This document shows positions 7,946 through 15,611 of a DNA stretch of 18,620 nt, piece by piece. The notes under the pieces were generated by a model, which made no database searches, was not told the DNA's origin, and saw only the letters and a program-made list of their open reading frames with translations. Source of the stretch: an uncultured Bacteroidales bacterium (GTDB lineage Bacteria > Bacteroidota > Bacteroidia > Bacteroidales > P3); assembly GCA_937915785.1 (NCBI GenBank), contig CALGGY010000040.1, positions 1-18,620 on the forward strand, given 5' to 3'. Made by a program: the position numbers and the translations under genes. Within the stretch, counting starts at the first letter, position 1, and each line of letters opens with the position of its first letter.

Positions 7946-8401
7946 ATGAGTACCTTAAGTTACAAAACACTCTCGGCCACTCCACAAACCATTCAGAAAG
8001 AATGGATACTGATAGATGCTGAGAATCAGACATTGGGACGTTTGGCCACCAGAGTTGCCAACGTATTGCGCGGCAAACACAAGCCAAGCTACACACCGCA
8101 CATGGACTGCGGCGACAACGTGATAATTATCAACGCCGAAAAAGTTATCCTTACCGGCAACAAGCTGACCGACAAGACATACGTCCGTCATACCGGCTAT
8201 CCGGGAGGACAACGTTTCTCCACCCCCAAGCAGCTCCTCGCCACACACCCCGAGCGCATTGTTGAGCACGCCGTTCGCGGAATGCTTCCCAAAAACCGTC
8301 TGGGCGACGCCCTGTACAGAAATTTAAAGGTTTATGTAGGTCCCGAACATCCGCACCAAGCCCAGAACCCCAAAGTAGTAAATTTAAATGATATAAGATA
8401 A
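7946..8401 (+). CDS. rplM: Large-subunit ribosomal protein L13 (uL13)
   Basis: This 151-residue protein is a primary binder of 23S rRNA in 50S assembly. Family features are WILIDAENQTLGRLATRVANVLRGK, YTPHMDCGDNVIIINAEK, YVRHTGYPGG and AVRGMLPKNRLGDALYRNLKVYVGPEHPHQAQ. Bacteroidota L13 usually carries the short N-terminal lead MSTLSYKT seen here. The stop overlaps the rpsI start (TAATG at 8399-8403), so translation is coupled. It is the first gene of the operon. Confidence 0.98.
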   Translation: MSTLSYKTLSATPQTIQKEWILIDAENQTLGRLATRVANVLRGKHKPSYTPHMDCGDNVIIINAEKVILTGNKLTDKTYVRHTGYPGGQRFSTPKQLLATHPERIVEHAVRGMLPKNRLGDALYRNLKVYVGPEHPHQAQNPKVVNLNDIR

Positions 8402-8790
8402 TGGCAGAAGTAATTAACACCATCGGTAGAAGAAAAACCGCTGTGGCCCGCATATACATGACCCCGGGCAACGGCAACATCACCGTAAACAAAAAAGATT
8501 ACAAGGAATATTTCCCAACAGCTCCGCTGCAATTCATCGTACGCCAGTCCCTAGAAGTGGTTGACGCCCTCGACAAATGGGATGTGAAAGCCAACCTCGA
8601 CGGTGGCGGAATCACCGGACAGGCCGAAGCCCTGCGCATGGCTATTGCCCGCGCTTTGTGCGAAGCCAACATCGAAGACCGTCCCGCCCTCAAGGCAAAA
8701 GGCCTTCTCAGCCGCGACCAGCGTATGGTTGAACGTAAGAAACCCGGTCGCCCCAAAGCACGTAAACGCTTCCAGTTCAGCAAACGTTAG
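8401..8790 (+). CDS. rpsI: Small-subunit ribosomal protein S9 (uS9)
   Basis: This 129-residue protein has the S9 start (NTIGRRKTAVARIYMTPG), the middle GGGITGQAEALRMAIARAL and the basic C-terminal tail ERKKPGRPKARKRFQFSKR. The tail reaches the P-site tRNA in the 30S head and ends in the invariant Lys-Arg. The start overlaps the rplM stop by one base. The following 107 bases to rpsB contain a candidate RNA hairpin. Confidence 0.98.
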   Translation: MAEVINTIGRRKTAVARIYMTPGNGNITVNKKDYKEYFPTAPLQFIVRQSLEVVDALDKWDVKANLDGGGITGQAEALRMAIARALCEANIEDRPALKAKGLLSRDQRMVERKKPGRPKARKRFQFSKR

Positions 8791-8816
8791 GCCTTTTGGA
8801 TATTGTTTAGTATCTA

Positions 8817-8854
8817 AATTGCACCGACTCCTGCTAACGGACTACCTTGCAATT
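8817..8854 (+). promoter_or_regulatory. Candidate structured leader before rpsB
   Basis: AATTGCA (8817-8823) pairs perfectly with TGCAATT (8848-8854). Directly inside, CCG (8824-8826) pairs with CGG (8838-8840), leaving an 11-base loop and a 7-base bulge on the 3' side. No U-run follows, so it is not an intrinsic terminator. Its place between rpsI and rpsB suggests a regulatory or processing element, perhaps bound by S2. This is inference from one sequence, without covariation. Confidence 0.4.
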
Positions 8855-8897
8855 GCTTAAAAAACAGAATGTAAACAAATTAAACAAAGAATATAAA

Positions 8898-9800
8898 ATG
8901 TCACAATTACAATTCGAACAATTATTGGACGCAGGCTGTCATTTCGGACACCTCAAACGTAAATGGAACCCCAAAATGGCTCCATATATCTTCAAGGAAC
9001 ACAACGGTATCCACGTGATAGACCTCCAAAAAACAATAGCCAAAGCCGAAGAAGCCGCCGCAGCTATGAAACAAATAGCCAAATCTGGCAAAAAAATACT
9101 CTTCGTGGCCACCAAAAAACAGGCCAAAGATGTTGTTGCCGAAACAGTGAAATCCGTTGATATGCCTTTCGTTACCGAACGTTGGCCCGGCGGTATGCTC
9201 ACCAATTTCGCCACCATCCGCAAAGCTGTTAAAAAAATGAACTCTCTGGACCAGCTGATGGCCAGCAAGGAGTACAACAACATCTCCAAACGCGAACGTC
9301 TGCAGGTGCAGCGCGAAAGGGCAAAACTGGACAAGAACCTCGGTTCCATAGCCGACCTCAACCGTCTGCCCGCCGCACTGTTCATCGTTGACATCAACAA
9401 AGAGCATATTGCCGTTGCCGAGGCACGCCGTCTCAACATACCCACCTTTGCTCTGGTGGACACCAACTGCAACCCCGACCTTGTTGATTTCCCCATACCC
9501 GCCAACGATGACGCCTCCAAATCCATCGCCGTAATACTGCGCTACATGGTTGAAGCCATACAGGAAGGCCTCAACGAACGCATGATGAACAAAGAAACTG
9601 CCACCGAAGAAGCTGCCGAAGAGGAAACCGACAACGTAAATGTGGAAGGAGGTTCCGACGAGGAAGCTCCCGTGAAAAAGGCCAAAGCCGAAAGCAAGGT
9701 TAAAAAGGTGAAAGACGTGGCCGAAGCCGCTCCCGCCGAAGGCGAAGCAGAGGCGAAACCAAAACGCCCCCGCAAAACCGTTAAAAAAACCGAAGAGTAA
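8898..9800 (+). CDS. rpsB: Small-subunit ribosomal protein S2 (uS2)
   Basis: This 300-residue protein shows the S2 features LLDAGCHFGHLKRKWNPKMAPYIF, HVIDLQKT, ERWPGGMLTNF and VDTNCNPDLVDFPIPANDDA. The ATG at 8898 is chosen because conserved sequence begins there; in-frame codons back to 8847 run into the leader hairpin. Residues ~231-300 form a low-complexity charged tail (Glu/Ala then Lys/Pro rich) not present in E. coli S2 (about 241 residues). Such tails are seen in some Bacteroidota. S2 binds the 30S head-body junction with S1. The elongation factor Ts gene follows after 34 bases, the common rpsB-tsf pair. Confidence 0.97.
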   Translation: MSQLQFEQLLDAGCHFGHLKRKWNPKMAPYIFKEHNGIHVIDLQKTIAKAEEAAAAMKQIAKSGKKILFVATKKQAKDVVAETVKSVDMPFVTERWPGGMLTNFATIRKAVKKMNSLDQLMASKEYNNISKRERLQVQRERAKLDKNLGSIADLNRLPAALFIVDINKEHIAVAEARRLNIPTFALVDTNCNPDLVDFPIPANDDASKSIAVILRYMVEAIQEGLNERMMNKETATEEAAEEETDNVNVEGGSDEEAPVKKAKAESKVKKVKDVAEAAPAEGEAEAKPKRPRKTVKKTEE

Positions 9801-9834
9801 CACATTTCTAACGCTTTAAAAAACAGACATAACT

Positions 9835-10824
9835 ATGGCTAACATAACAGCATCAGACGTAAACAAACTGCGCCAGCTTACAGGCGTTGGAATGATGGAT
9901 TGCAAAAAAGCCCTCGTGGAATGCGACGGCGATTTCGACAAAGCTATCGAGCTGCTCCGCCAGAAAGGCCAGAAAATGGCCGCCAAACGTGCCGACCGCG
10001 ACGCCAATGAAGGTTGCGTGCTCGCCAAAACCAATGGCAACATCGGCGCCGTTATCATGGTTAGCTGCGAAACCGACTTCGTGGCTACCAACGAAGGCTT
10101 TGTGGCTTTCACCCGCAGCATTCTCGACAACGCCCTCAACGCAGGCCTCAAAACCAAGGACGAAGTGATGGCAATGACCATCGACGGACGCGCCGTGGCC
10201 GACCTCATCACCGACCAAATCGGTAAAATTGGCGAAAAAATAGAACTGGCCCACTACGAAATGGTAGAAGCCCCAGCCGTTTATTATTACGTTCACCCCG
10301 GCAACCGTATGGCCTCCGTGGTTGGAATGAACAACGCCGGTTTCGACGAAGTGGGACACAACATCGCCATGCAGGTGGTGGCTATGCGCCCCGTGGCCCT
10401 CGACGAGGAAAGCGTTCCACAAGAAGTGAAGGACACCGAACTCCGCGTGGCTGTCGAAAAAACCAAAGAAGAACTCGTGAACAAAGCCGTTGACGCAGCT
10501 CTCCACAAAGTCGGTATCAACCCCGCTCACGTGGACAGCGAAGACCACATCAACTCCAACATGGCAAAAGGCTGGATAACCGAAGAACAGGCCAACCAAG
10601 CCCGTGAGATAAAAGAAAAAGTGGCAGCCGAAAAAATGGCATCGCTCGACGAAAAGATGATAAACAACATCGCCAACGGACGTATGAAGAAATTCTATCA
10701 GGAAAACACCCTGATGAACCAAGAGTACATCATGGAATCCAAAGTTTCTGTGAAAGACTTTGTGGCAAAAACCAACAAAGACCTCAAGGTTGTGAATTTC
10801 AAACGTCTCGAACTCGGTGCATAA
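9835..10824 (+). CDS. tsf: Elongation factor Ts
   Basis: This 329-residue protein is the guanine nucleotide exchange factor for EF-Tu. The N-terminal UBA-like module has KLRQLTGVGMMDCKKALVE (11-29) and GDFDKAIELLRQKG (32-45). The core has SCETDFVATNEGFVAF (77-92), whose Asp81-Phe82 pair displaces the EF-Tu magnesium. The C-terminus keeps FYQENTLMNQ and the end VVNFKRLELGA. Length agrees with other Bacteroidales EF-Ts, which are longer than the E. coli protein. It is the last gene of the operon; an intrinsic terminator begins 19 bases after the stop. Confidence 0.97.
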   Translation: MANITASDVNKLRQLTGVGMMDCKKALVECDGDFDKAIELLRQKGQKMAAKRADRDANEGCVLAKTNGNIGAVIMVSCETDFVATNEGFVAFTRSILDNALNAGLKTKDEVMAMTIDGRAVADLITDQIGKIGEKIELAHYEMVEAPAVYYYVHPGNRMASVVGMNNAGFDEVGHNIAMQVVAMRPVALDEESVPQEVKDTELRVAVEKTKEELVNKAVDAALHKVGINPAHVDSEDHINSNMAKGWITEEQANQAREIKEKVAAEKMASLDEKMINNIANGRMKKFYQENTLMNQEYIMESKVSVKDFVAKTNKDLKVVNFKRLELGA

Positions 10825-10843
10825 ACACTTTTCCGACACAATC

Positions 10844-10881
10844 AAAGGGGCAGACCAAATGCGGTTTGCCCCTTTTTTTTT
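10844..10881 (+). terminator. Intrinsic terminator after tsf
   Basis: AAAGGGGCAGACC (10844-10856) pairs with GGTTTGCCCCTTT (10863-10875), 13 pairs including one G-U, around a 6-base loop. A run of T follows. It ends the rplM-rpsI-rpsB-tsf operon. Confidence 0.93.
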
Positions 10882-10892
10882 ATACTGCAGTA

Positions 10893-10919
10893 TTGTGTCG
10901 TTTTTTTTTCGTATCTTTG
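10893..10919 (+). promoter_or_regulatory. Promoter of the nucleotide-sugar dehydratase gene
   Basis: TATCTTTG at 10912-10919 is a clear -7 element. TTG at 10893-10895 is 16 bases upstream, slightly short for the -33 element. It lies directly after the tsf terminator, so the dehydratase is a separate unit. Confidence 0.7.
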
Positions 10920-10942
10920 CAAACAGCAAACAGCTGTCAACA

Positions 10943-12838
10943 ATGCTTAAAAGACTGATAATTAGGTTTTACCGCAAGCCGATGTCGCAATTGTCGCTTT
11001 TGATGTGCGACATGCTCATGGTAGTGGTTTTCTTTTTCCTTTGCAAATTGGTCAATTATCAGGAAAATTTTTCAATATTGTTCAGCAATCCTGAACAGAT
11101 ACTCTCGCAGTTTTTGATAGTGGCTGTCGTGTATCTCGCGGTCTTTCTGTGGTTTAAGCCGTATCGTAGCATTATGCGCTACACCGGTTTTGGCGACATT
11201 CAGAAAGTGTTTTACGCCAACCTTGCGGCTTTTGGATTTTTGTCGTTGATAAAAATTGCCGCCTATCTCTACAAGCCCATGGAACCCTATTTCCTTTGGG
11301 GCAGAGAACTGCTTCCGCTCATAGCCTTTGTGCTTGTGGGAATGGCTTTCCTGAGGCTGTTTTCGCGGTTTGTGTACGACAACATTATGGACAGTCGCAA
11401 GGGCGGCACCCGGAGAATAATAATCTATGGTGCCGGCGATGCCGGAAAACTCACCTACAACGTCCTTTCAAAGGATGCCACCCAGCGTTACCGCATTGTT
11501 GCCTTTGTGGACGACAACCCAAGCAAACACACCAAACGCCTGAACGATGTGCCTATCTATCCTTCGCAAAAGGTTATGAACGAGGATTTTGTAAAAACCA
11601 ACGCCATAGACGAACTGATAATTGCCATACCCTCCATACGTTTGGAAAACAAGCAGGCAATAGTAAGCAGGGCCTTAGCTCTCGACCTTGCGGTGAAGAG
11701 TGTCCCCGACGCCAGCCGCTGGACAGAAGGGCAGTTTTCGGCCAACCAGATAGAGAACATAAAAATTGAAGACCTTCTGGCTCGCGACCCTATAGTGCTG
11801 GACAACAGCAATATAAAGTCGGAAGTTGATGGCAAGGTAATACTGGTGACCGGTGCGGCAGGCTCCATTGGCAGCGAGCTTTCGCGACAGCTGTGCCAGT
11901 ATTCGCCCAAAAAGCTGATATTGCTGGACAACGCCGAGTCGCCACTGTTCGACTTGCAGTTTGAGCTGCGCAACCGCTTTGCCCACAGGGATATAGCCTT
12001 TGTCATTGCCGACATACGTGACAAATTGCGAATAACAGAGGTCTTCTACCGCTACGCCCCCGACATGGTTTACCACGCCGCCGCCTACAAGCACGTGCCT
12101 TTTATGGAAGAAAATCCATACGAGGCGGTGAATGTTAATGTGTTTGGTACCAAGAATATAGCCGACGCCGCCATCAGCCACGGCGTGAAGAAATTTGTGA
12201 TGGTGTCCACCGATAAGGCAGTAAATCCCACCAATGTGATGGGTGCCACCAAGCGCGTGGCCGAGATATACACCCAGAGCCACACCAACCAAACCACCCA
12301 TTTCATAACCACACGGTTTGGCAATGTGCTGGGTTCCAGCGGCTCTGTGATTCCGCTTTTCAAAAAACAGCTGGAGCAGGGCGGTCCGCTCACCATCACC
12401 CACCGCGAGATAACACGTTTTTTCATGACCATACCCGAGGCCTGCAACCTTGTTCTGGAGGCCAGCTCGTTGGGCACAGGCGGCGACATTTTTGTGTTCG
12501 ACATGGGCAAGCCGGTGAAAATCTACGACTTGGCCAAAAACATGATACGCCTGTCGCATCTACAAAACATCGAAATAAAGGAAATAGGCCTGCGACCCGG
12601 CGAAAAGCTGTACGAGGAACTGCTTGCCACCAAGGAGAACACCCTGCCCACGCACCATCCCAAAATATTGCGTGCCAAAGTGCGCAGCTACGACCCTGCA
12701 GAGGTTGACGACTGCTTGGCGAAACTTTCGGCCATAGAGCAGACCTCCGATGTGTTTGCCATTGTTAAGGAAATAAAGGAGATAGTGCCCGAATATATAA
12801 GCAACAACAGTGTTTTTGGATCGTTGGACCAAAAATAA
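10943..12838 (+). CDS. Membrane-bound nucleotide-sugar 4,6-dehydratase (WbpM/PglF/CapD type)
   Basis: This 631-residue inner-membrane enzyme probably converts UDP-GlcNAc to a 4-keto-6-deoxy sugar for surface polysaccharide or glycan synthesis. About four membrane segments fill residues 15-145. A first Rossmann domain follows (RRIIIYGAGDAGKL, 158-170), then the extended SDR catalytic domain with TGAAGSIGSEL (303-313), HAAAYKHVP (378-386), VSTDKAVNPTNVMGATKR (421-438) and FGNVLGSSGSVIP. The catalytic site has Ser422 and Met433-x3-Lys437 where most SDR enzymes have Tyr-x3-Lys. This Met is the hallmark of the long WbpM/PglF group. The ATG at 10943 is chosen because it follows the promoter; the open frame upstream overlaps the tsf terminator. 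It stands alone rather than in a polysaccharide cluster. The exact sugar substrate is inferred from the family. Confidence 0.92.
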   Translation: MLKRLIIRFYRKPMSQLSLLMCDMLMVVVFFFLCKLVNYQENFSILFSNPEQILSQFLIVAVVYLAVFLWFKPYRSIMRYTGFGDIQKVFYANLAAFGFLSLIKIAAYLYKPMEPYFLWGRELLPLIAFVLVGMAFLRLFSRFVYDNIMDSRKGGTRRIIIYGAGDAGKLTYNVLSKDATQRYRIVAFVDDNPSKHTKRLNDVPIYPSQKVMNEDFVKTNAIDELIIAIPSIRLENKQAIVSRALALDLAVKSVPDASRWTEGQFSANQIENIKIEDLLARDPIVLDNSNIKSEVDGKVILVTGAAGSIGSELSRQLCQYSPKKLILLDNAESPLFDLQFELRNRFAHRDIAFVIADIRDKLRITEVFYRYAPDMVYHAAAYKHVPFMEENPYEAVNVNVFGTKNIADAAISHGVKKFVMVSTDKAVNPTNVMGATKRVAEIYTQSHTNQTTHFITTRFGNVLGSSGSVIPLFKKQLEQGGPLTITHREITRFFMTIPEACNLVLEASSLGTGGDIFVFDMGKPVKIYDLAKNMIRLSHLQNIEIKEIGLRPGEKLYEELLATKENTLPTHHPKILRAKVRSYDPAEVDDCLAKLSAIEQTSDVFAIVKEIKEIVPEYISNNSVFGSLDQK

Positions 12839-12882
12839 AATGATGTTGCCCCGGAAGTAGGGTAGGGGAGTGGTTGTTTTTT

Positions 12883-13749
12883 TTACTTTCGTAAGATTTT
12901 GTTGTTCACCTCGGCGGTGTCGAGCACAATGCGTAAACCTGTAAGGTTGTCGTCGTTGTCGGCGTAGCGGCACAGCCTGAAAGTGCATCGGCACAGCCTT
13001 GCCGAGTTGAACCGAGAACCGCCGCGCAGCACTCTGAAATAGGCCCATTCCGGCCCCACGGGATTTATCTGTTCTTCGGGGGTGTAGAACTCGGCCCAGT
13101 CGCTGCACCACTCGCGCACGTTGCCGCTCATGTCGTACAGCCCAAGCTCGTTGGGATTCTTTTCTGCCACGGGGTGCAGCTGGTCGTTGCTATTTTCGTG
13201 GAACCATGCCACATCGTTTATGTTGTTGCTGCCGGAGTATTTGAAGCCTTGGCTGTTCACTCCGCCCCGTGCGGCAAATTCCCATTCCGCTTCGGTGGGC
13301 AGCCGGAATTTCAGACCGGTAACATGGTTCAGATGGCCGATGAAATCGAGGGCTTCGGCGTAGGAGACGTTATATGCGGGGAATTGGTTGCCCCATTCGT
13401 GGTTGAAATTGTCCTTTCCGGTAACGTGCCGCCACAGCTTTTGTGTTACTTCGGTGGTGGCCATGTAGTATCCGTCGACGGTAACCTTGTGCACAGGAGA
13501 CTCGTCCTCGCGGGCGTCGCGGTCGTAGTTCAGCCCACTCTCGTCGGTGCTTTGCGAGCCCATGTAGAAAGTGCCGCCTTTGACAAACACCATTTCGAAC
13601 CGCACCCCTTTGAAAGGCTCGATGGATATGCGGTCGGCATGCAGCACCTTTCGGGGCTTTTTGTCGGGTGAGCACGACAGCAGAGCCGTGGCGAAGGCTA
13701 CTGTCATTACCAAAATCAAGTGTCGGTTCATAGCTTTAGCGTTTTTCAT
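12883..13749 (-). CDS. FGE/SUMF1-fold lipoprotein
   Basis: This 288-residue lipoprotein has a signal peptide ending in the lipobox ALLSC (Cys26). It is followed by a formylglycine-generating-enzyme-like domain: FVKGGTFYMGS (55-65), YYMATTEVTQKLW (94-106), RLPTEAEWEFAARGG (149-163), GLYDMSGNVREWCSDW (203-218) and RVLRGGSRFNSARLC (239-253). Active FGEs bind copper with two cysteines after the GGS motif. Here the first position is Asn248 and only the second, Cys253, is kept. Formylglycine formation is therefore unlikely, and a binding or structural role (compare the GldK/GldJ lipoproteins of the type IX secretion system) is more likely. The ATG at 13749 forms an ATGA overlap with the stop of the upstream lipoprotein gene, which decides the start; MNRH at 13731 is an alternative. 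The stop is 44 bases from the convergent dehydratase gene. Confidence 0.88.
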   Translation of the reverse strand: MKNAKAMNRHLILVMTVAFATALLSCSPDKKPRKVLHADRISIEPFKGVRFEMVFVKGGTFYMGSQSTDESGLNYDRDAREDESPVHKVTVDGYYMATTEVTQKLWRHVTGKDNFNHEWGNQFPAYNVSYAEALDFIGHLNHVTGLKFRLPTEAEWEFAARGGVNSQGFKYSGSNNINDVAWFHENSNDQLHPVAEKNPNELGLYDMSGNVREWCSDWAEFYTPEEQINPVGPEWAYFRVLRGGSRFNSARLCRCTFRLCRYADNDDNLTGLRIVLDTAEVNNKILRK

Positions 13750-14678
13750 TTTTCGATGTGCACAAGGCGTATTGCCATGCCTGTTTGCCAATTTGCATTG
13801 GCAGTGATTTTTTCGTTGATGCGGACGTGTTTGCACAGCCCTTGCATGATGTTTTCGTGCGAAATGGACCAATAATATCCAAGTCTGTCGATGCCAATGA
13901 TGTTGTGTCCTCTTCGTAGTCCGCAGTATGGAAGGAACACGGCCCCCTCGGACTCAAGCTTTTGCCACATCTGTTTTGTGTAAACGTTCACAAAAGGTTC
14001 GGGATGCACTGAGTTTGTGTCGATGTCGGTGCTCAGGGCGGTGTCGGGCACAAAGGAGACCCCATCGGGCATTGCCCACGTGTCGGGAATCAGCATATAT
14101 CCAACAACCCCCTCTATTTGTGCCACGCCACGTTTTTCCCTTGCCAGATAGCGCTGGTTGAGCAAATAGTACCATTGCGAGCTGGTAAGGGTTTGGAGCC
14201 ATCCCGAAGTGTCGCCGGCATTGGGTATGGCTATGTAGGTGCCCCAGTCGTAGAGGTTGGTGGGCGAAAGCAGGTCGGGGTTCAGTGATATGTTATTGCC
14301 GGCGCTATAAGCGTAGTAATAGGCTGGTAGATTGGAATCGCAACCGCTTGTGCCCCAAGCAAAAAGGTCCACCCAACGGTTGCAGGTGGCCGATATCAGG
14401 TTGTTGCGCCCGCCAACGCGGTCGTATTGGTTGGGGGCCAGCCGCCATTGGTTGGTGGAGGGCTTGTACTGCAAGTTGCCCTGCGAAAAACGCACATACG
14501 TATCGTTGCCGACATCGAACAGTCCGGAAAGCAAGCCGTTGGTGCGGGGATATAGTGTGGTGTCGGCAGGACTTATGTCGATGACAAGTGTGGGGTCCAG
14601 ACCTTCATCGCTTGTGCAACCCACCATAAAGCACAAGGCCACAGCCACAGCAAAGCATAGTTTGTGTATCGTTTTCAT
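13746..14678 (-). CDS. FISUMP-like surface lipoprotein
   Basis: This 310-residue protein has a lipoprotein signal peptide (MKTIHKLCFAVAVALCFMVGC, lipobox Cys21). The rest is a domain I recognise from many Bacteroidales surface proteins: VRFSQGNLQYKPSTNQWRL (62-80), WVDLFAWGTSGCD (102-114), LTSSQWYYLLNQR (164-176), GAVFLPYCG (245-253) and GYYWSISH (267-274), ending MAIRLVHIEK. The layout resembles FISUMP-type domains, and the closing GYYWS...AIRLV pattern recalls the C-type lectin/FGE fold. No enzymatic role is evident; ligand binding at the cell surface is the likely job. The ATG at 14678 is chosen because the signal peptide starts there. It is the first gene of a two-gene minus-strand operon; its TGA overlaps the next ATG. 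Confidence 0.8.
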   Translation of the reverse strand: MKTIHKLCFAVAVALCFMVGCTSDEGLDPTLVIDISPADTTLYPRTNGLLSGLFDVGNDTYVRFSQGNLQYKPSTNQWRLAPNQYDRVGGRNNLISATCNRWVDLFAWGTSGCDSNLPAYYYAYSAGNNISLNPDLLSPTNLYDWGTYIAIPNAGDTSGWLQTLTSSQWYYLLNQRYLAREKRGVAQIEGVVGYMLIPDTWAMPDGVSFVPDTALSTDIDTNSVHPEPFVNVYTKQMWQKLESEGAVFLPYCGLRRGHNIIGIDRLGYYWSISHENIMQGLCKHVRINEKITANANWQTGMAIRLVHIEK

Positions 14679-14732
14679 AATCAGTATGCTGTTTCTGCTT
14701 TTTGTGCAAAACAATCAGCATTTTACAAATTA

Positions 14733-14762
14733 CAAAAATAATGATTTTTTGGCTAAAACAAA
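14733..14762 (-). promoter_or_regulatory. Promoter of the lipoprotein operon
   Basis: On the minus strand, TATTTTTG (14740-14733) is preceded by TTTG (14762-14759) with 18 bases between. The start codon lies 54 bases downstream of the -7 element. The promoter is divergent from the thymidine kinase promoter. Confidence 0.65.
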
Positions 14763-14801
14763 TTTTTTTTGAAAAAAAACATCAATGACGCACTTTTTTT
14801 G

Positions 14802-14809
14802 TACCTTTG
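14802..14809 (+). promoter_or_regulatory. tdk: -7 promoter element of tdk
   Basis: TACCTTTG matches the Bacteroidota -7 consensus, 44 bases before the tdk ATG. There is no TTG at the usual -33 distance. Confidence 0.65.
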
Positions 14810-14853
14810 GGAGAGGGAATAGTATCCCTTATTATTTTGTTAAACAATAGTAA

Positions 14854-15471
14854 ATGAGTAAGTTATATTTTCGATACGGCACCATGGGTTCCACCAAAAC
14901 GCTGAACCTGCTTACCACGGCCTACAATTTTGAGGAGCGCAACATAAATTTCATCTGTCTGAAACCCTCAATCGACAACCGCGACGGCTCCGACATCATA
15001 AAATCGCGCGTGGGCCTTGAGCGCCATTGCGAGGTGGTGAAACCCGACACCAACGTGTTTGAGCTGATACGCAACAAAAACTACACCTTGATGGAGGACA
15101 AGTTTCTGAAAATAGAGTGGGTGCTGGTGGACGAGGCTCAGTTTTTCAGCGAAAAACAGATAGACCAGCTGGCCAAAGCTGTGGATATACTGGACATAAA
15201 TATAATGTGCTACGGCTTGCGCACCGATTTCCAGTCGCACCTTTTCCCCGGCTCGCGGCGGCTTTTCGAGCTTGCCGACAACATAGAGGAGGTGAAAGCC
15301 AGCTGCTCGTGCGGCCGCAAGACCTCTATCAACGCCCGTATCGACGAGGACGGCAACATCATCACCTCGGGCGAGCAGGTGCTTATCGGCGGCAACGACA
15401 AATACATTGCCATGTGCCGCAAATGCTGGTACAAACGCATACAGGAATCGAAGAACCCCAAACTGTTCTAA
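14854..15471 (+). CDS. tdk: Thymidine kinase (type II)
   Basis: This 205-residue cytosolic enzyme phosphorylates thymidine to dTMP in the salvage pathway. The P-loop is GTMGSTKT (residues 9-16). The Walker B/catalytic motif is VDEAQFF (92-98), with Glu94 as catalytic base. GLRTDFQ (121-127) is the family's conserved strand, and the lasso zinc site has C151, C153, C188 and C191. Length is normal for the family. The P-loop has Thr14 where the Walker consensus GxxxxGK[ST] has Gly; Lys15 and Thr16 are intact. It is a monocistronic gene with its own -7 element. The next unit (oxidoreductase operon) has a separate promoter. Confidence 0.93.
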   Translation: MSKLYFRYGTMGSTKTLNLLTTAYNFEERNINFICLKPSIDNRDGSDIIKSRVGLERHCEVVKPDTNVFELIRNKNYTLMEDKFLKIEWVLVDEAQFFSEKQIDQLAKAVDILDINIMCYGLRTDFQSHLFPGSRRLFELADNIEEVKASCSCGRKTSINARIDEDGNIITSGEQVLIGGNDKYIAMCRKCWYKRIQESKNPKLF

Positions 15472-15534
15472 CTTGCTGTTACAAACGACGTGACGGTCAA
15501 CAGTTGCGACCGAAGAAAATATTTTTTCCGCTTT

Positions 15535-15567
15535 TTTGGCAAATATGAAAAAAAAGATGTATCTTTG
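15535..15567 (+). promoter_or_regulatory. Promoter of the 2-oxoacid:ferredoxin oxidoreductase operon
   Basis: TTTG at 15535-15538 and TATCTTTG at 15560-15567 lie 21 bases apart, a strong Bacteroidota promoter. The leader is A-rich and unstructured. Confidence 0.85.
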
Positions 15568-15611
15568 CAAATTCAGAAAAACATTTAAATAACAATAAAA
15601 AATCAAACAAT

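Noticed and set aside
8922..10929. Long open frames antisense to rpsB and tsf (293 and 358 codons).
   Set aside because: They are by-products of the strong codon bias of the highly expressed ribosomal genes; the encoded sequences are compositionally odd (very rich in Phe, Gly, His, Val) and match no family I know.
10817..10942. A 42-codon N-terminal extension of the dehydratase.
   Set aside because: It would overlap the tsf stop and span the tsf terminator and the dehydratase promoter; the ATG at 10943 follows the promoter and starts the conserved protein.
14814..14829. Small hairpin AGGGA/TCCCT just before tdk.
   Set aside because: The stem is only five pairs and lies at the expected transcription start, so a regulatory role is not supported.
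15495..15513. CGGTC/GACCG short hairpin after tdk.
   Set aside because: A five-pair stem with a nine-base loop is too weak to call a terminator, although a T-rich stretch lies further downstream.
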